From JAPUME01 sp964605715 (lineage in GTDB: Bacteria > Acidobacteriota > Terriglobia > UBA7540 > JAPUME01), in NCBI GenBank assembly GCA_964605715.1, contig CAZSDV010000025.1, forward strand, positions 1-31,258: 31,258 nucleotides of DNA. The letters are read 5' to 3'. Of this stretch, positions 23,914 to 31,258 are shown piece after piece (position 1 is the stretch's first letter; each line of letters starts with the position of its first letter). The notes beneath the pieces were generated by a model, which did not search any database, was not told the origin of the DNA, and saw only the letters and a list, made by a program, of their open reading frames with translations. The position numbers and the translations under genes are program-made.

Positions 23914-25200
23914 ATGAATAGTAAAATGAGTTATTCCTCTGCCCAATCTGACACTTCCTTCAAGCGTCGCTTTACGCCGTTTCAGCGATGGGGTTCAGTG
24001 GGAATGATGTTTTTGGCTTCCATGATTAACTATATCGATCGAGGGAGTCTTTCAATGGCTCTCCCTTTGATTTCAACTGAGTTGAACTTTTCCCCCACAC
24101 AGCAAGGGTTCTTACTTTCCGGATTTTTCTGGTCGTATGCGCTTATGCAAATGCCTATTGGCTGGGCTGTTGATCGCTTTAACGCCAAGTGGGTTTATGC
24201 AATTGCTTTTTCCTTGTGGTCGATGGCCTGTGGTTTTACTGGCTTTGCCGGCAGCCTAGCTGTCCTGATGGCTGCCCGCATCATTCTCGGGATTGGAGAA
24301 TCTGCTTATCTTCCCAGTAGCACTAAGATTGTCACCCAGCTGTTTAGTCGCAAGGAGCGGGGATTCCCTACAGGTTTGTTTGAGTGTGGAACGGCAGTAG
24401 GCACCGCCGTAGGTTCTATCTTGTGTGCCTTTCTGATTGTCCAATATGGCTGGAGAGTCATGTTTATGGTTATCGGGTTCGCTGCGCTATTATGGCTGAT
24501 TCCATGGAGCCTGATTGTCCCTTCACGTCGAGAATCCTTATCCGACGAAGACCTAAAATCAAACCTTGGGCTCTCCCATCCAACCCGAAAGCGGATTATC
24601 ACCCTTAACCGAAACCTTTTAGGAATCTGTGCTGGAATATTCTTTTTTAATTATCGGTGGTATTTGCTACTTACTTGGCTTCCTTCTTACCTCACGGATG
24701 TTCGTGGCATGACCTTGCTAAAAGTAGGACTTTGGGCGTCTCTGCCTGCTGCCGTTTTTGCGATTATGCAGCCAGTTGGAGGAATCTTGGGCGATTCTCT
24801 TATTCGTAAAGGATTTGACGAAAGTAAGGTTAGAAAGAGTTTGGTCGGAATTGGCTTTTTATTTGGCCTCTTGATTCTACCTGTTCCTCTGGTGTCAGAT
24901 GTTTATTTCGCGATTATCCTACTTGCGGCCAGTTCTTTGATTGGAATTTCTGTGCCCAATATGTTGGTAATTCAGCAAGGATGTGCTCCGCCGGAAGAAG
25001 TGGGTATTTGGGCCGGAGCAATGAACTTCAGTGGAAATATTGCCGGAATCATCGCTTCGGTTGTGACGGGCTTGCTGGTTGATCAGACTGGTTCCTACTT
25101 TATTCCCTTTGCCTTGGGAGGGGTTGCCATGATTCCAGCCTTCCTGTCTTATGTTTTTATTGTGGGGAAAGTTGAGCCCCCAGCAAAAGAGGCTTCTTAA
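23914..25200 (+). CDS. MFS transporter, anion:cation symporter type (hexuronate/galactonate-like)
   Basis: This 428-residue membrane protein has about 12 predicted hydrophobic segments. The MFS signature lies in the first half: NYIDRGSLSMALPLI, then QMPIGWAVDRFNAKWVYAI and ARIILGIGESAYLPSSTKIV, followed by RGFPTGLFECGTAVGTAVG. Those match the ACS family that carries hexuronates, glucarate, galactonate or similar sugar acids. ACGAGGAGC precedes the ATG. It is divergent from the SDR gene (126 bases between them), so a shared regulatory region is likely. Uptake of sugar acids or lactones would suit the lactone oxidase and PfkB kinase elsewhere in the window. Confidence 0.9.
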   Translation: MNSKMSYSSAQSDTSFKRRFTPFQRWGSVGMMFLASMINYIDRGSLSMALPLISTELNFSPTQQGFLLSGFFWSYALMQMPIGWAVDRFNAKWVYAIAFSLWSMACGFTGFAGSLAVLMAARIILGIGESAYLPSSTKIVTQLFSRKERGFPTGLFECGTAVGTAVGSILCAFLIVQYGWRVMFMVIGFAALLWLIPWSLIVPSRRESLSDEDLKSNLGLSHPTRKRIITLNRNLLGICAGIFFFNYRWYLLLTWLPSYLTDVRGMTLLKVGLWASLPAAVFAIMQPVGGILGDSLIRKGFDESKVRKSLVGIGFLFGLLILPVPLVSDVYFAIILLAASSLIGISVPNMLVIQQGCAPPEEVGIWAGAMNFSGNIAGIIASVVTGLLVDQTGSYFIPFALGGVAMIPAFLSYVFIVGKVEPPAKEAS

Positions 25201-25260
25201 AATCCAAATTTACAAATCTAAGCGCCTGCTGGGCTTCTGGAGAGATTTTCCTGACGAAGA

Positions 25261-25944
25261 TTATTGGCGGGCTGAGATCACCACCCAATCTTGCCGGTGG
25301 AGAGAAGGCCGGTTAGAGGGTGCGTAAACTTGTACAGTTTTTTCGGTTTTCAGGCCTTGATTTTCGAGTAATTGCACTAAGGCTTGGCGGCTTATAAAGT
25401 AGGGGTGAGCTACTTCACCAAAGCGAGGTAATATGCGTTCGATTAAGTTTCTTACCACTGCAAATATTCGCGGGTGAGTGTATACGCCAACAACAACCTT
25501 TCCGCCAGGGCGAGTAACCCTAACTAACTCAGCTACGAATCGTTCTGGTGATTGAACGTGGTCAAGAACATTAAATGAGAACACGAGATCGAATTTTCTA
25601 TCTGCAAATGGCAACCCTTCTCCCATTGCACAAACCTGACGCCCTGCAGTTTCAGGAGGGCATAGGGGTTGATAGACGCGCATTAATGGGTCAAGGAAGA
25701 TCTTGTGTTTGGTGGGGAGTATCTGTGTCGCGCAGGTGGGTCCTGAACCCACTTCAAGGACCTGCACTTCGTCACGAGCCTTAACTTCAAATTTCCGAAG
25801 GAGAGGATGGTAACGTGTGGCCACGCGTTCAATCTGAAAAGGCATGGCGTTTGGACCTTGCCAGAACTCAGCCTCGTGTTTTTGTGCCTTTTTCCAACGG
25901 TCTTTTTTAGAATCTCGCAGGGACTGCGGGGTAAGATTTGTCAT
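25261..25944 (-). CDS. Class I SAM-dependent methyltransferase
   Basis: A 227-residue protein with a class I methyltransferase fold. Motif I is VQVLEVGSGPTCATQIL, the acidic/post-I region and GEGLPFADRKFDLVFSFNVLDHV match the UbiE/Methyltransf_11 type, and VTRPGGKVVVGVYTHPR is motif III. The substrate is unknown. ATG 25944 keeps it 20 bases after the permease stop; ATG 25986 is in frame and would overlap the permease gene. No strong ribosome site is visible for either, so the start is uncertain. It is the last of three tightly packed genes. Confidence 0.8.
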   Translation of the reverse strand: MTNLTPQSLRDSKKDRWKKAQKHEAEFWQGPNAMPFQIERVATRYHPLLRKFEVKARDEVQVLEVGSGPTCATQILPTKHKIFLDPLMRVYQPLCPPETAGRQVCAMGEGLPFADRKFDLVFSFNVLDHVQSPERFVAELVRVTRPGGKVVVGVYTHPRIFAVVRNLIERILPRFGEVAHPYFISRQALVQLLENQGLKTEKTVQVYAPSNRPSLHRQDWVVISARQ

Positions 25945-25964
25945 AAGGTTTAGAGTTGCCTTTT

Positions 25965-26711
25965 TTAAAAAATTCCTGTCCGCCATGCCAGAAGGAGCCC
26001 AAAGCCAAGGCTGAAAGTTCCTGCAGTGATTCGAAGAGCTTTTTCAAGTAACTGGACACGCTGCCCCGCCAACGCTATAGGAAAACCTATCAAGAAACTT
26101 ACTAGCACCATTCCTCCTAGCGAGCCCAGTCCAAAAATTAGAATGTAGAAGACAGACATCAAAATGGATGGAATTACTCCTATTACCAGCAACATTAGCG
26201 CTCCAGTGCCAGCCATGCCATGGACCATGCCAACAATAAATGGCTTTCTGCTAGCCTTCAGCATCTGATGGTGTCGATGGCGATGTTGTTCCTGGCCGTG
26301 CCTATCTGGGTCATGTGAATGGTGATGAAAATGGAAATGTGAGTGAGTAACCCCGTCGTGCTCGTGACGGTGGAGGTGGACCAGAGGGGTCCCGAACTGC
26401 CTAGCTAACACGTTTATGCCCAAAACCAACAGAACCACCGCTACGGCTAATTCTAGATACGAGGTCAATTGCGGTGTCACAGTAATACGTAGTGCTACCA
26501 CAACACCACCGAATATGGTTAGAGCTATCGTGTGCCCTAATCCCCAGGCTGCACCCACTAGTGAGGATTTCCATAGGGTCCGATGTTCGGTGACGATAGT
26601 TGAGACAGCCACTAAATGATCAGCGTCAAAGGCGTGTCGTAACCCGAGAGTGAATCCTAGGGTTAAGGCACCCCAAAGAGGGAAAGAGGTTGGCTCTGGT
26701 AGGCTAGTCAA
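25965..26711 (-). CDS. UreH-type nickel/cobalt permease with His-rich loop
   Basis: This membrane protein of about 248 residues has six or so hydrophobic segments and the NiCoT motif HX4DH as RHAFDADHLVAVSTIV (His26, Asp31, His32), followed by GAAWGLGHTIALTIFGG. Those are typical of UreH-like nickel transporters. A central cytoplasmic or periplasmic loop contains 16 His within roughly 38 residues, a probable metal-binding buffer. No urease, hydrogenase or nickel superoxide dismutase is in the window. The start is uncertain: TTG 26711 overlaps the aminotransferase stop by 8 bases, has GAGAGG upstream and gives the normal N-terminus, while ATG 26789 overlaps it by 86 bases and adds a basic stretch. 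I prefer the TTG. Confidence 0.8.
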   Translation of the reverse strand: MTSLPEPTSFPLWGALTLGFTLGLRHAFDADHLVAVSTIVTEHRTLWKSSLVGAAWGLGHTIALTIFGGVVVALRITVTPQLTSYLELAVAVVLLVLGINVLARQFGTPLVHLHRHEHDGVTHSHFHFHHHSHDPDRHGQEQHRHRHHQMLKASRKPFIVGMVHGMAGTGALMLLVIGVIPSILMSVFYILIFGLGSLGGMVLVSFLIGFPIALAGQRVQLLEKALRITAGTFSLGFGLLLAWRTGIF

Positions 26712-27942
26712 CGCGAATATCGCCTCTCTCGTAGCCCATCTCAATAAATTTTTTAGTTTTTTCCAGTGCCTCCTCCAGTTGTTCTTCATCAGACAGATAT
26801 ACTAGCCGAAAGTGATTTGTGTATTCCTTTTCGCCGAACCCACTTCCTGGAACAACTAGGACCCCAGTGTCGCGGAGAAGTTTTAGTGCGAAAGTTTTGT
26901 CTTCTCCTGCAATTTGAATGCGAGGAAATGCATAGAATGCAGCGCGGGGAGGCTTGAGGTCTAAGCCTGGGACATTCCTTAATTTTCTCAGAACTAAGTC
27001 GCGTCGGGATCGCAGTTTTCGACGCATTTCTACCAGATGGAGCTGGGAACCATTGAGAGCTGCTGGTATGGCGTACTGCTCAGCGTGGTTAGCGCTCAAT
27101 CGGGTACGAAGCAGTTTGTGCATCGTGTCGGTATAGTGTTTGAGGTTTTCTTTCTCGCCGCTAACAGTAACCCAGCCCAACCTCCATCCTGGAACCAGGT
27201 AGGATTTAGAGAGACCGTTTAAAGTTACTGTTGGTAGGTCGGGAGCAAGGGAAGCAATGGAGAGAGTTCTTTCTTCTGTTTCGAGTGAAAGTTTATCGTA
27301 AATTTCGTCTGAGATAAGAACTAGTCCATGTTTTCGTGCCAGCTCAACGATACGCTCAAGAGTTTGGAGGGAGCATGTTGAGCCGGTGGGGTTATTGGGG
27401 TTAATGACGACAATGGCGCGCGTGCTAGAGTTAATCTGTTTTTCAATTTGGTCAACGTTTGGTTCCCACCCTTGGTCTTCTTCTAAATCATATAAGAATG
27501 GTTGGGCATTAATTTTTCTCATTACTGCTGAATAACATGGGTATTCGGGACGAGGAAGAAGGATATTTTCTCCTGGATTCAGAAGAGCAGAAAGACTAAC
27601 TTCAATACCCTCACTGACCCCTTCGGTAATAAAAGTATCCTGGACGTTTTGAATTGACTTACGATCTGCCTCATGGCGTATTGCGTCCAATGCTTGAGGA
27701 ATTCCTTGTGAAGGAGCATAGCCATTCTTGCCATCCCGCATGGCCTTGACCACCGCATCAACGATGTGAGGTGGGGTGCAAAAGTCTGATTTGAGTGGAT
27801 CGCCAATATTTAGGCGGATAATTCGTTTTCCTTGGGCAGCAAGGGTGTCGGCTGCCTCCTCGATGTCTCGGATAGCGTATCGGAGATTTTTTAAATGTCC
27901 AGCTGGGATGATCTTGTGCGCCGGCAAAGCTGAGGTTTTCAA
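26704..27942 (-). CDS. Class I/II aminotransferase (alanine aminotransferase-like)
   Basis: The 412-residue protein is a fold-type I aminotransferase of the AspC/AlaA-like group. Motifs are LNIGDPLKSDF, NGYAPSQGIPQALDAIR, VVINPNNPTGS, ISDEIYDKL and LNGLSKSYLVPGWRLGW, in which Lys246 should bind PLP and Arg254 follows. C-terminal VVPGSGFGEKEYTNHFRLVYL is also conserved. It likely transfers amino groups between alanine or another amino acid and 2-oxoglutarate. The open frame begins with TTG at 27942, with GGAG at a good distance; no ATG is nearby. It heads a compact set with the nickel permease, whose coding region overlaps its stop, and the methyltransferase. A functional link among the three is not obvious. 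Confidence 0.88.
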   Translation of the reverse strand: MKTSALPAHKIIPAGHLKNLRYAIRDIEEAADTLAAQGKRIIRLNIGDPLKSDFCTPPHIVDAVVKAMRDGKNGYAPSQGIPQALDAIRHEADRKSIQNVQDTFITEGVSEGIEVSLSALLNPGENILLPRPEYPCYSAVMRKINAQPFLYDLEEDQGWEPNVDQIEKQINSSTRAIVVINPNNPTGSTCSLQTLERIVELARKHGLVLISDEIYDKLSLETEERTLSIASLAPDLPTVTLNGLSKSYLVPGWRLGWVTVSGEKENLKHYTDTMHKLLRTRLSANHAEQYAIPAALNGSQLHLVEMRRKLRSRRDLVLRKLRNVPGLDLKPPRAAFYAFPRIQIAGEDKTFALKLLRDTGVLVVPGSGFGEKEYTNHFRLVYLSDEEQLEEALEKTKKFIEMGYERGDIRVD

Positions 27943-28066
27943 TGGTTCTCCACAGTAAATCGAGCATACCTACAACGGTACATTATGTCCTATCTACTTT
28001 TTACAAACAAGGTTACGAAGGTCTGGCCTAATTCCGCAAGTATGGAATTAATGGTTCTTGTCCGGA

Positions 28067-28095
28067 TTGACAGCATTAAACCTTCATGTTAGAAA
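28067..28095 (+). promoter_or_regulatory. Promoter of tRNA-Ala
   Basis: TTGACA at 28067-28072 is a perfect -35 box. After a 17-base spacer, TAGAAA at 28090-28095 serves as -10, preceded by TG one base away (extended -10). The expected start of transcription is some 20 bases before the tRNA. Confidence 0.6.
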
Positions 28096-28121
28096 GGTTC
28101 AGAATTATTGATTATTGGCGT

Positions 28122-28197
28122 GGGGCTGTGGCGCAGTTGGGAGCGCGCGTGACTGGCAGTCACGAGGTCGCGGGTTCGACCCCCGCCAGCTCCACCA
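28122..28197 (+). tRNA. tRNA-Ala (anticodon GGC)
   Basis: A 76-base cloverleaf: acceptor GGGGCTG with CAGCTCC, including the G3-T70 pair that marks alanine tRNA. D stem is GCGC/GCGC, anticodon stem CGTGA/TCACG, and T stem GCGGG/CCCGC with TTCGACC. The anticodon loop CTGGCAG gives GGC, reading GCC and GCT. CCA is encoded. Confidence 0.97.
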
Positions 28198-28508
28198 TCT
28201 AGTCCAATTCGGAATAATCTAAAAACCTGCTATAAATAGAAAAAGTGAAAAGATTTCTTAAGTGACATATGTAAAGAGTGCATCAGATTTTATAATTGGG
28301 TTTTCCAGCAACCAAGGTTATTAGGTGGAGGATGAATTTACCGATAAGATTTCATAACCAGCTTTATACGGAAGAAGAACCAATACCTTTGCTTAAATAA
28401 ATAAATAACTACTCTTAATTCTTAAGTAGAAAATCTCTTACCAAAGTGTTTTTTGGCCCTCTTACTTTTCCCTTAAATTTCTTGATTTACCCTAATATCA
28501 GGAGGAGA
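28198..28508. other. AT-rich intergenic stretch
   Basis: These 311 bases between tRNA-Ala and the PEGA protein gene hold no convincing gene. A TATAAT lies at 28291-28296 without a well-spaced -35. A 22-codon ORF (28332-28400) starts immediately after GGTGGAGG but is too short to judge. The end of the stretch contains one copy of a leader-like element also found at 31091-31121. Confidence 0.5.
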
Positions 28509-28511
28509 ATG
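28481..28511 (+). repeat. Leader-like repeat, copy 1
   Basis: This 31-base element ends in AGGAGGAGAATG and agrees at 27 of 31 positions with 31091-31121. It contains the ribosome site and start region of the PEGA gene. The shared part includes CTTGATT and CCCTAAT before the purine-rich run. Confidence 0.5.
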
Positions 28512-29278
28512 GGGCAATCTAAGGTTGGGGATATTAAAATGAAAGTGCTTGTAGCTATTATTCTTCTGGCCACGTACGTGATTTCCGCTCAGCAGGTTTC
28601 TGGCCAACAGACGGAATTCACCTTTCAAAAGGTTGAGGTCCGTACCAGCTTTGGCGCAGCCCAGGAAGGCAAAAAGGGTTTGTTGCTTATTGACAACAAG
28701 CTAATTCATTTCACTAAGAAGAACGCAAGAACAAAATATTTCACGATTCCTACTGGTGCCATAACTGAAGTTTTTTATTCTCGTGTCTCCGGGCGTCGGA
28801 TTGGTGCGGCTATACTCGTGAGCCCACTTCTTTTGTTTACTAAGGGCCGAAAACATTACTTGACCCTCTCGTTTAATGATGGGAAAGAGTTGGTTGGGGC
28901 GATCGAGTTTAAACTCCACAAGAGCAACTACCGAGCAGTGCTGCGAACAGTTGAACAGATTACTGGCCTGAAAATGGCGTATGACCAAGAAGGAGTGAAA
29001 GATACGAGGCAAGCCGTCGCATCCCGTAGGGGTGACCAAGCTGGACGGCAGACGGGAGTAGCGAAGATCACTTCCAATCCTGACGGAGCAGAGATTGAGA
29101 TTGATGGGGCCTTCATCGGGATTTCTCCTCGTNNNNNNNNNNTCGAAATCTCAAGCCGGGGGAATACATGATAACCGCAAGAAAGAAGGACTACGGTCGT
29201 TGGGAGCGCAAGATTTCCATTGAGGTCGGGGATGTGTTGGAAATCCATGCGGAACTAGATTTGACTGATGCTGACTAG
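28509..29278 (+). CDS. Exported PEGA-domain protein, interrupted by an assembly gap
   Basis: The N-terminal part has a signal peptide (MKVLVAIILLATYVISAQQV), then a domain with GKKGLLLIDNKLIHFTKK, TKYFTIPTGAITEVFYSRVS, and SFNDGKELVGAIEFKLHKSNY, ending near YDQEGVKDT. I recall related stand-alone domains in acidobacterial proteins but cannot name a family. After a basic linker comes a PEGA repeat, TSNPDGAEIEIDGAFIGISP. The 10-N gap at 29133-29142 follows. The rest of the PEGA repeat (LKPGEYMITARKKDYGRWER ... ending LDLTDAD) lies in another frame, so the true gap length differs from ten by a non-multiple of three. The start could be ATG 28509, as chosen, or ATG 28539. PEGA domains sit in surface or periplasmic proteins. 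Confidence 0.72.
29133..29142. other. Assembly gap (10 N)
   Basis: Ten N characters lie inside the PEGA repeat. The reading frame before and after them does not match at this spacing, so the number of missing bases is not ten. Confidence 0.98.
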
Positions 29279-29606
29279 TAATTCACACTCAGCTCCACGC
29301 TATTTTCATCGGAAGCATTATTTATACTGAGCCCTCCCCTTTGGGTGCGTATAGGATGCAGATTGATTGTGTATTTTGGTGCGTTCTGGTTGACTGTATT
29401 TTTTATCTTCTTTTCTCAACATTTGGCTTAGAATTGGCAGTCACGAGATTGTTGACGGGATTGGTGGACCTGGGGGGGATGAAATCTGTGACTTACGAAC
29501 TTGCCCTCCTGTACTTTTCCACCAAATAGTCGCTGACTCGGACAGCCAAGGCTCCNNNNNNNNNNCATTTTTTCTTGCGTGCGATTGATCTCTAAATTGA
29601 TTACTT
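29279..29606. other. Intergenic stretch with assembly gap
   Basis: These 328 bases separate the PEGA gene from the sulfatase. There is a 62-codon ORF (29341-29529) starting with TTG, hydrophobic at its start, without ribosome site, and not recognised. Nothing else is convincing. The gap at 29556-29565 may hide the sulfatase promoter or its true start. Confidence 0.5.
29556..29565. other. Assembly gap (10 N)
   Basis: Ten N characters lie about 41 bases ahead of the sulfatase start. Missing sequence here may include regulatory signals. Confidence 0.98.
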
Positions 29607-31022
29607 TTGATTGGCTCTTTAATAATTCTACCTCTGGCCGTATGGCTGGCAACCCGACCCAACGGTCCGTCCAAACCCAACAGGAACATCGTGCTTCTTG
29701 TTGCCGACGACCAAGGGTTAGATCTGGGTTGCTATGGTAACCCAGTAATCCAAACTCCCAATCAGGATCGGCTGGCTGCCCGAGGGGTCCGCTTTACCCA
29801 AGCTTTTACGACTGTCGCCTCTTGCTCTTCAAGCCGTTCGGTGATGCTCACAGGTTTATTCAACCATACAAATGGCCAATACGGACTTTCGCATAATTAC
29901 CACAATTTTCATGCCCAACTGCCCATCCAATCTCTTCCAGCACTACTCAAAAACACTGGGTATCGTACGGGAATTATTGGTAAATTTCACGTCAAGCCAG
30001 AGTCTTATTACCCATTTGATTACCTTCCAGAAGAGCATTTCAATGGCAACCGTGACGTTGCCCAGATGGCAGAAAAGGCAAGAGAATTTTTCACTGAGGA
30101 GCCCAATTCTCCCTTTTACCTTCATGTTGGCTTTAGCGACCCGCACCGGGCTGAAAGCGGATTTGCCAATGAGCACGACTATCAAGGGATCCAGAGAATT
30201 CGGTATTCTCCATCAGATGTTTTACTACCTTCTCATCTTCCTGATACGCCCGAGGCTCGAGAAGAGATGGCCGAATACTACGAATCAGTCTCACGACTTG
30301 ACCAAGGAGTTGGCCTAATCATTAAGGCACTTGAGGAAGTCGGCCGTGCGGACGAAACACTGGTCATTTTCGTGAGCGACAATGGCATTCCCTTTCCTGG
30401 AGCCAAGACTACCCTCTATGACCCAGGCGTTCACATGCCAATGATTATCTTTTCACCTCAGCAATCGCAAGAGGGGCTAGTTAACAATGCTATGGTAAGC
30501 TTTATCGACCTGGTTCCTACAATACTCGATTGGGCTGATAGCCCTGGACCCAATTATGAACTTCCAGGACGCTCCATTCTTCCTATCCTCGAAGAAGAAA
30601 ATCCAGAGGGATGGGATGAAGTCTACCTTTCTCACACGTTTCACGAAATCACCAATTATTATCCAGTTCGTGCAGTGCGGACTCGCAATTACAAATATAT
30701 CAAAAATCTATTTCCAGAACTGACCTATCCTTTTGCCGCTGACCTTTGGGCTTCAGCCACCTGGCAAGGTATTCTCAAAGATAAACTTACTCACATGGGC
30801 TCGCGCTCGGTCAAAGCTTACCTGCATCGACCCTCAGAGGAACTATACAATCTGAAAACCGATCCTGACGAAGTGAAAAATCTTGCCGGAGACCCTCAAT
30901 ATAAACAAATTTTGCATGACCTTCGCGGGCGCCTGAATAACTTCCAAAATCGAACCAAGGACCCCTGGAATTCTAATGTGCGAGAGATGGGAAAGAGTCC
31001 TTATAGTCCCGAGAAATTTTGA
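29607..31022 (+). CDS. Sulfatase, family S1 (heparan N-sulfatase-like)
   Basis: This 471-residue protein opens with a hydrophobic segment (LIILPLAVWLAT) and the sulfatase start NIVLLVADDQGLDLGCYGN, with the metal Asp34/Asp35. The formylglycine motif is CSSSRSVMLTG with Cys73; the third residue is Ser where Pro or Ala is usual. Further marks are TGIIGKFHVKPES, FYLHVGFSDPHR, VIFVSDNGIPFPGAKTTLYDPGVHMP and the end EELYNLKTDPDEVKNLAG. This resembles N-sulfoglucosamine sulfohydrolase and its bacterial S1 relatives. No ATG or ribosome site is seen; TTG 29607 is the earliest available after an in-frame stop at 29598, so the start is uncertain, possibly damaged by the nearby gap. Substrate is likely a sulfated glycan. 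Confidence 0.85.
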   Translation: MIGSLIILPLAVWLATRPNGPSKPNRNIVLLVADDQGLDLGCYGNPVIQTPNQDRLAARGVRFTQAFTTVASCSSSRSVMLTGLFNHTNGQYGLSHNYHNFHAQLPIQSLPALLKNTGYRTGIIGKFHVKPESYYPFDYLPEEHFNGNRDVAQMAEKAREFFTEEPNSPFYLHVGFSDPHRAESGFANEHDYQGIQRIRYSPSDVLLPSHLPDTPEAREEMAEYYESVSRLDQGVGLIIKALEEVGRADETLVIFVSDNGIPFPGAKTTLYDPGVHMPMIIFSPQQSQEGLVNNAMVSFIDLVPTILDWADSPGPNYELPGRSILPILEEENPEGWDEVYLSHTFHEITNYYPVRAVRTRNYKYIKNLFPELTYPFAADLWASATWQGILKDKLTHMGSRSVKAYLHRPSEELYNLKTDPDEVKNLAGDPQYKQILHDLRGRLNNFQNRTKDPWNSNVREMGKSPYSPEKF

Positions 31023-31090
31023 TTCTCTTGGACCGACCTTGAGACCAGGGTTTCAAAACCACTTGCGTAACCGAATATTGACCAATAAGC

Positions 31091-31121
31091 CTTGATTCCC
31101 CCTAATTCCAGGAGGAGAATG
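31091..31121 (+). repeat. Leader-like repeat, copy 2
   Basis: The second copy of the 31-base element (27 of 31 identical with 28481-28511), also ending in AGGAGGAGAATG. Here the ATG opens an 8-codon ORF (MSRLYLKR, 31119-31145) about 60 bases before the next real gene, so it could be a leader peptide or a stray copy. Confidence 0.45.
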
Positions 31122-31207
31122 AGCCGGCTATATTTAAAGAGGTAATCCATAGAGGGCGGTTACGGTTTTACAAATACCTCCTTCTTCACCTGAGGAATGC
31201 TTAATTG

Positions 31208-31258
31208 ATGCAAACTAAACAAACTCATATGAATCGAAGACACTTCCTAAAAAAGACT
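31208..31258 (+). CDS. Start of a Tat-exported protein (partial)
   Basis: The last 51 bases encode MQTKQTHMNRRHFLKKT, cut off by the end of the window. NRRHFLKKT is the start of a twin-arginine signal of the kind found in DUF1501, oxidoreductase and isomerase-like proteins of this type of genome. TGAGGAA lies about 10 bases before ATG 31208; ATG 31229 is in frame. The family cannot be told. Confidence 0.6.
   Translation, partial: MQTKQTHMNRRHFLKKT

Noticed and set aside
28385..28410. AAAT repeats that could suggest a microsatellite or direct-repeat array.
   Set aside because: Only about three units in an AT-rich region; no array and no CRISPR-like spacing anywhere in the window.
29436..29448. 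A 13-base match (TGGCAGTCACGAG) to the tRNA-Ala anticodon arm, suggesting an integration site or tRNA fragment.
   Set aside because: Similarity stops right after the 13 bases, and several matches of that length are expected by chance in 31 kb.
29428..29689. Minus-strand ORFs reading across the second N gap.
   Set aside because: They exist only because N codons are read through and they overlap the sulfatase 5' end.

Overview
The window reads as a chromosomal segment of an uncultured, probably marine bacterium with moderate GC content. It looks like part of a metagenome scaffold, because two 10-N assembly gaps occur at 29133-29142 and 29556-29565. The gene families are typical of polysaccharide-degrading Planctomycetota/Verrucomicrobiota or Acidobacteriota: a planctomycete-type cytochrome/DUF1549/DUF1553 protein paired with DUF1501, sulfatases, a DUF1080 lipoprotein, and many Tat-exported enzymes. 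The PEGA protein at 28509 reminds me of acidobacterial proteins, but I cannot fix the phylum from the sequence alone. There is no sign of phage, IS elements, CRISPR or integrase.

Layout. 1-243: 3' end of a sulfatase (+). 319-3226: a tightly coupled three-gene cassette (+) of exported c-type cytochrome, Tat-exported D-threonine aldolase/D-serine dehydratase-like PLP enzyme and Tat-exported aldonolactone oxidase, joined by ATGA overlaps. 3388-4482: PfkB sugar kinase. 4649-6506: a Cys/His lipoprotein and a di-haem peroxidase lipoprotein. 6507-6817: a non-coding stretch rich in hairpins between convergent genes. 6818-8193 (-): Mn-type superoxide dismutase and a Tat cupin protein overlapped by a possible 51-residue ORF. 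8373-11377 (+): an NlpC/P60-like protein, a Tat-exported hydroxypyruvate-isomerase-like protein and a DUF1080 lipoprotein. 11491-19561 (-): a probable operon read from the right as PSCyt1/DUF1549/DUF1553, DUF1501, ribulokinase, L-ribulose-5-phosphate 4-epimerase and a FucI-family isomerase. 19615-19691 (-): tRNA-Arg. 19802-23787 (-): GH29 alpha-L-fucosidase, class III aminotransferase and SDR dehydrogenase. 23914-25200 (+): MFS anion-type transporter. 25261-27942 (-): class I aminotransferase, UreH-type nickel permease and methyltransferase, closely packed. 28122-28197 (+): tRNA-Ala. 28509-31258 (+): PEGA-domain protein broken by a gap, a second sulfatase, and the start of a Tat-targeted protein.

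How it fits together. Sulfatases, fucosidase, DUF1080 and DUF1501/DUF1553 proteins point to outside-the-cytoplasm breakdown of sulfated, fucose- or pentose-containing polysaccharide. The AraB/AraD/isomerase set, PfkB kinase, SDR and MFS transporter would handle the released sugars or sugar acids. The lactone oxidase with its c-type cytochrome suggests periplasmic oxidation of sugar lactones coupled to electron transfer. Substrates are inferred from families; none is proven by the sequence.
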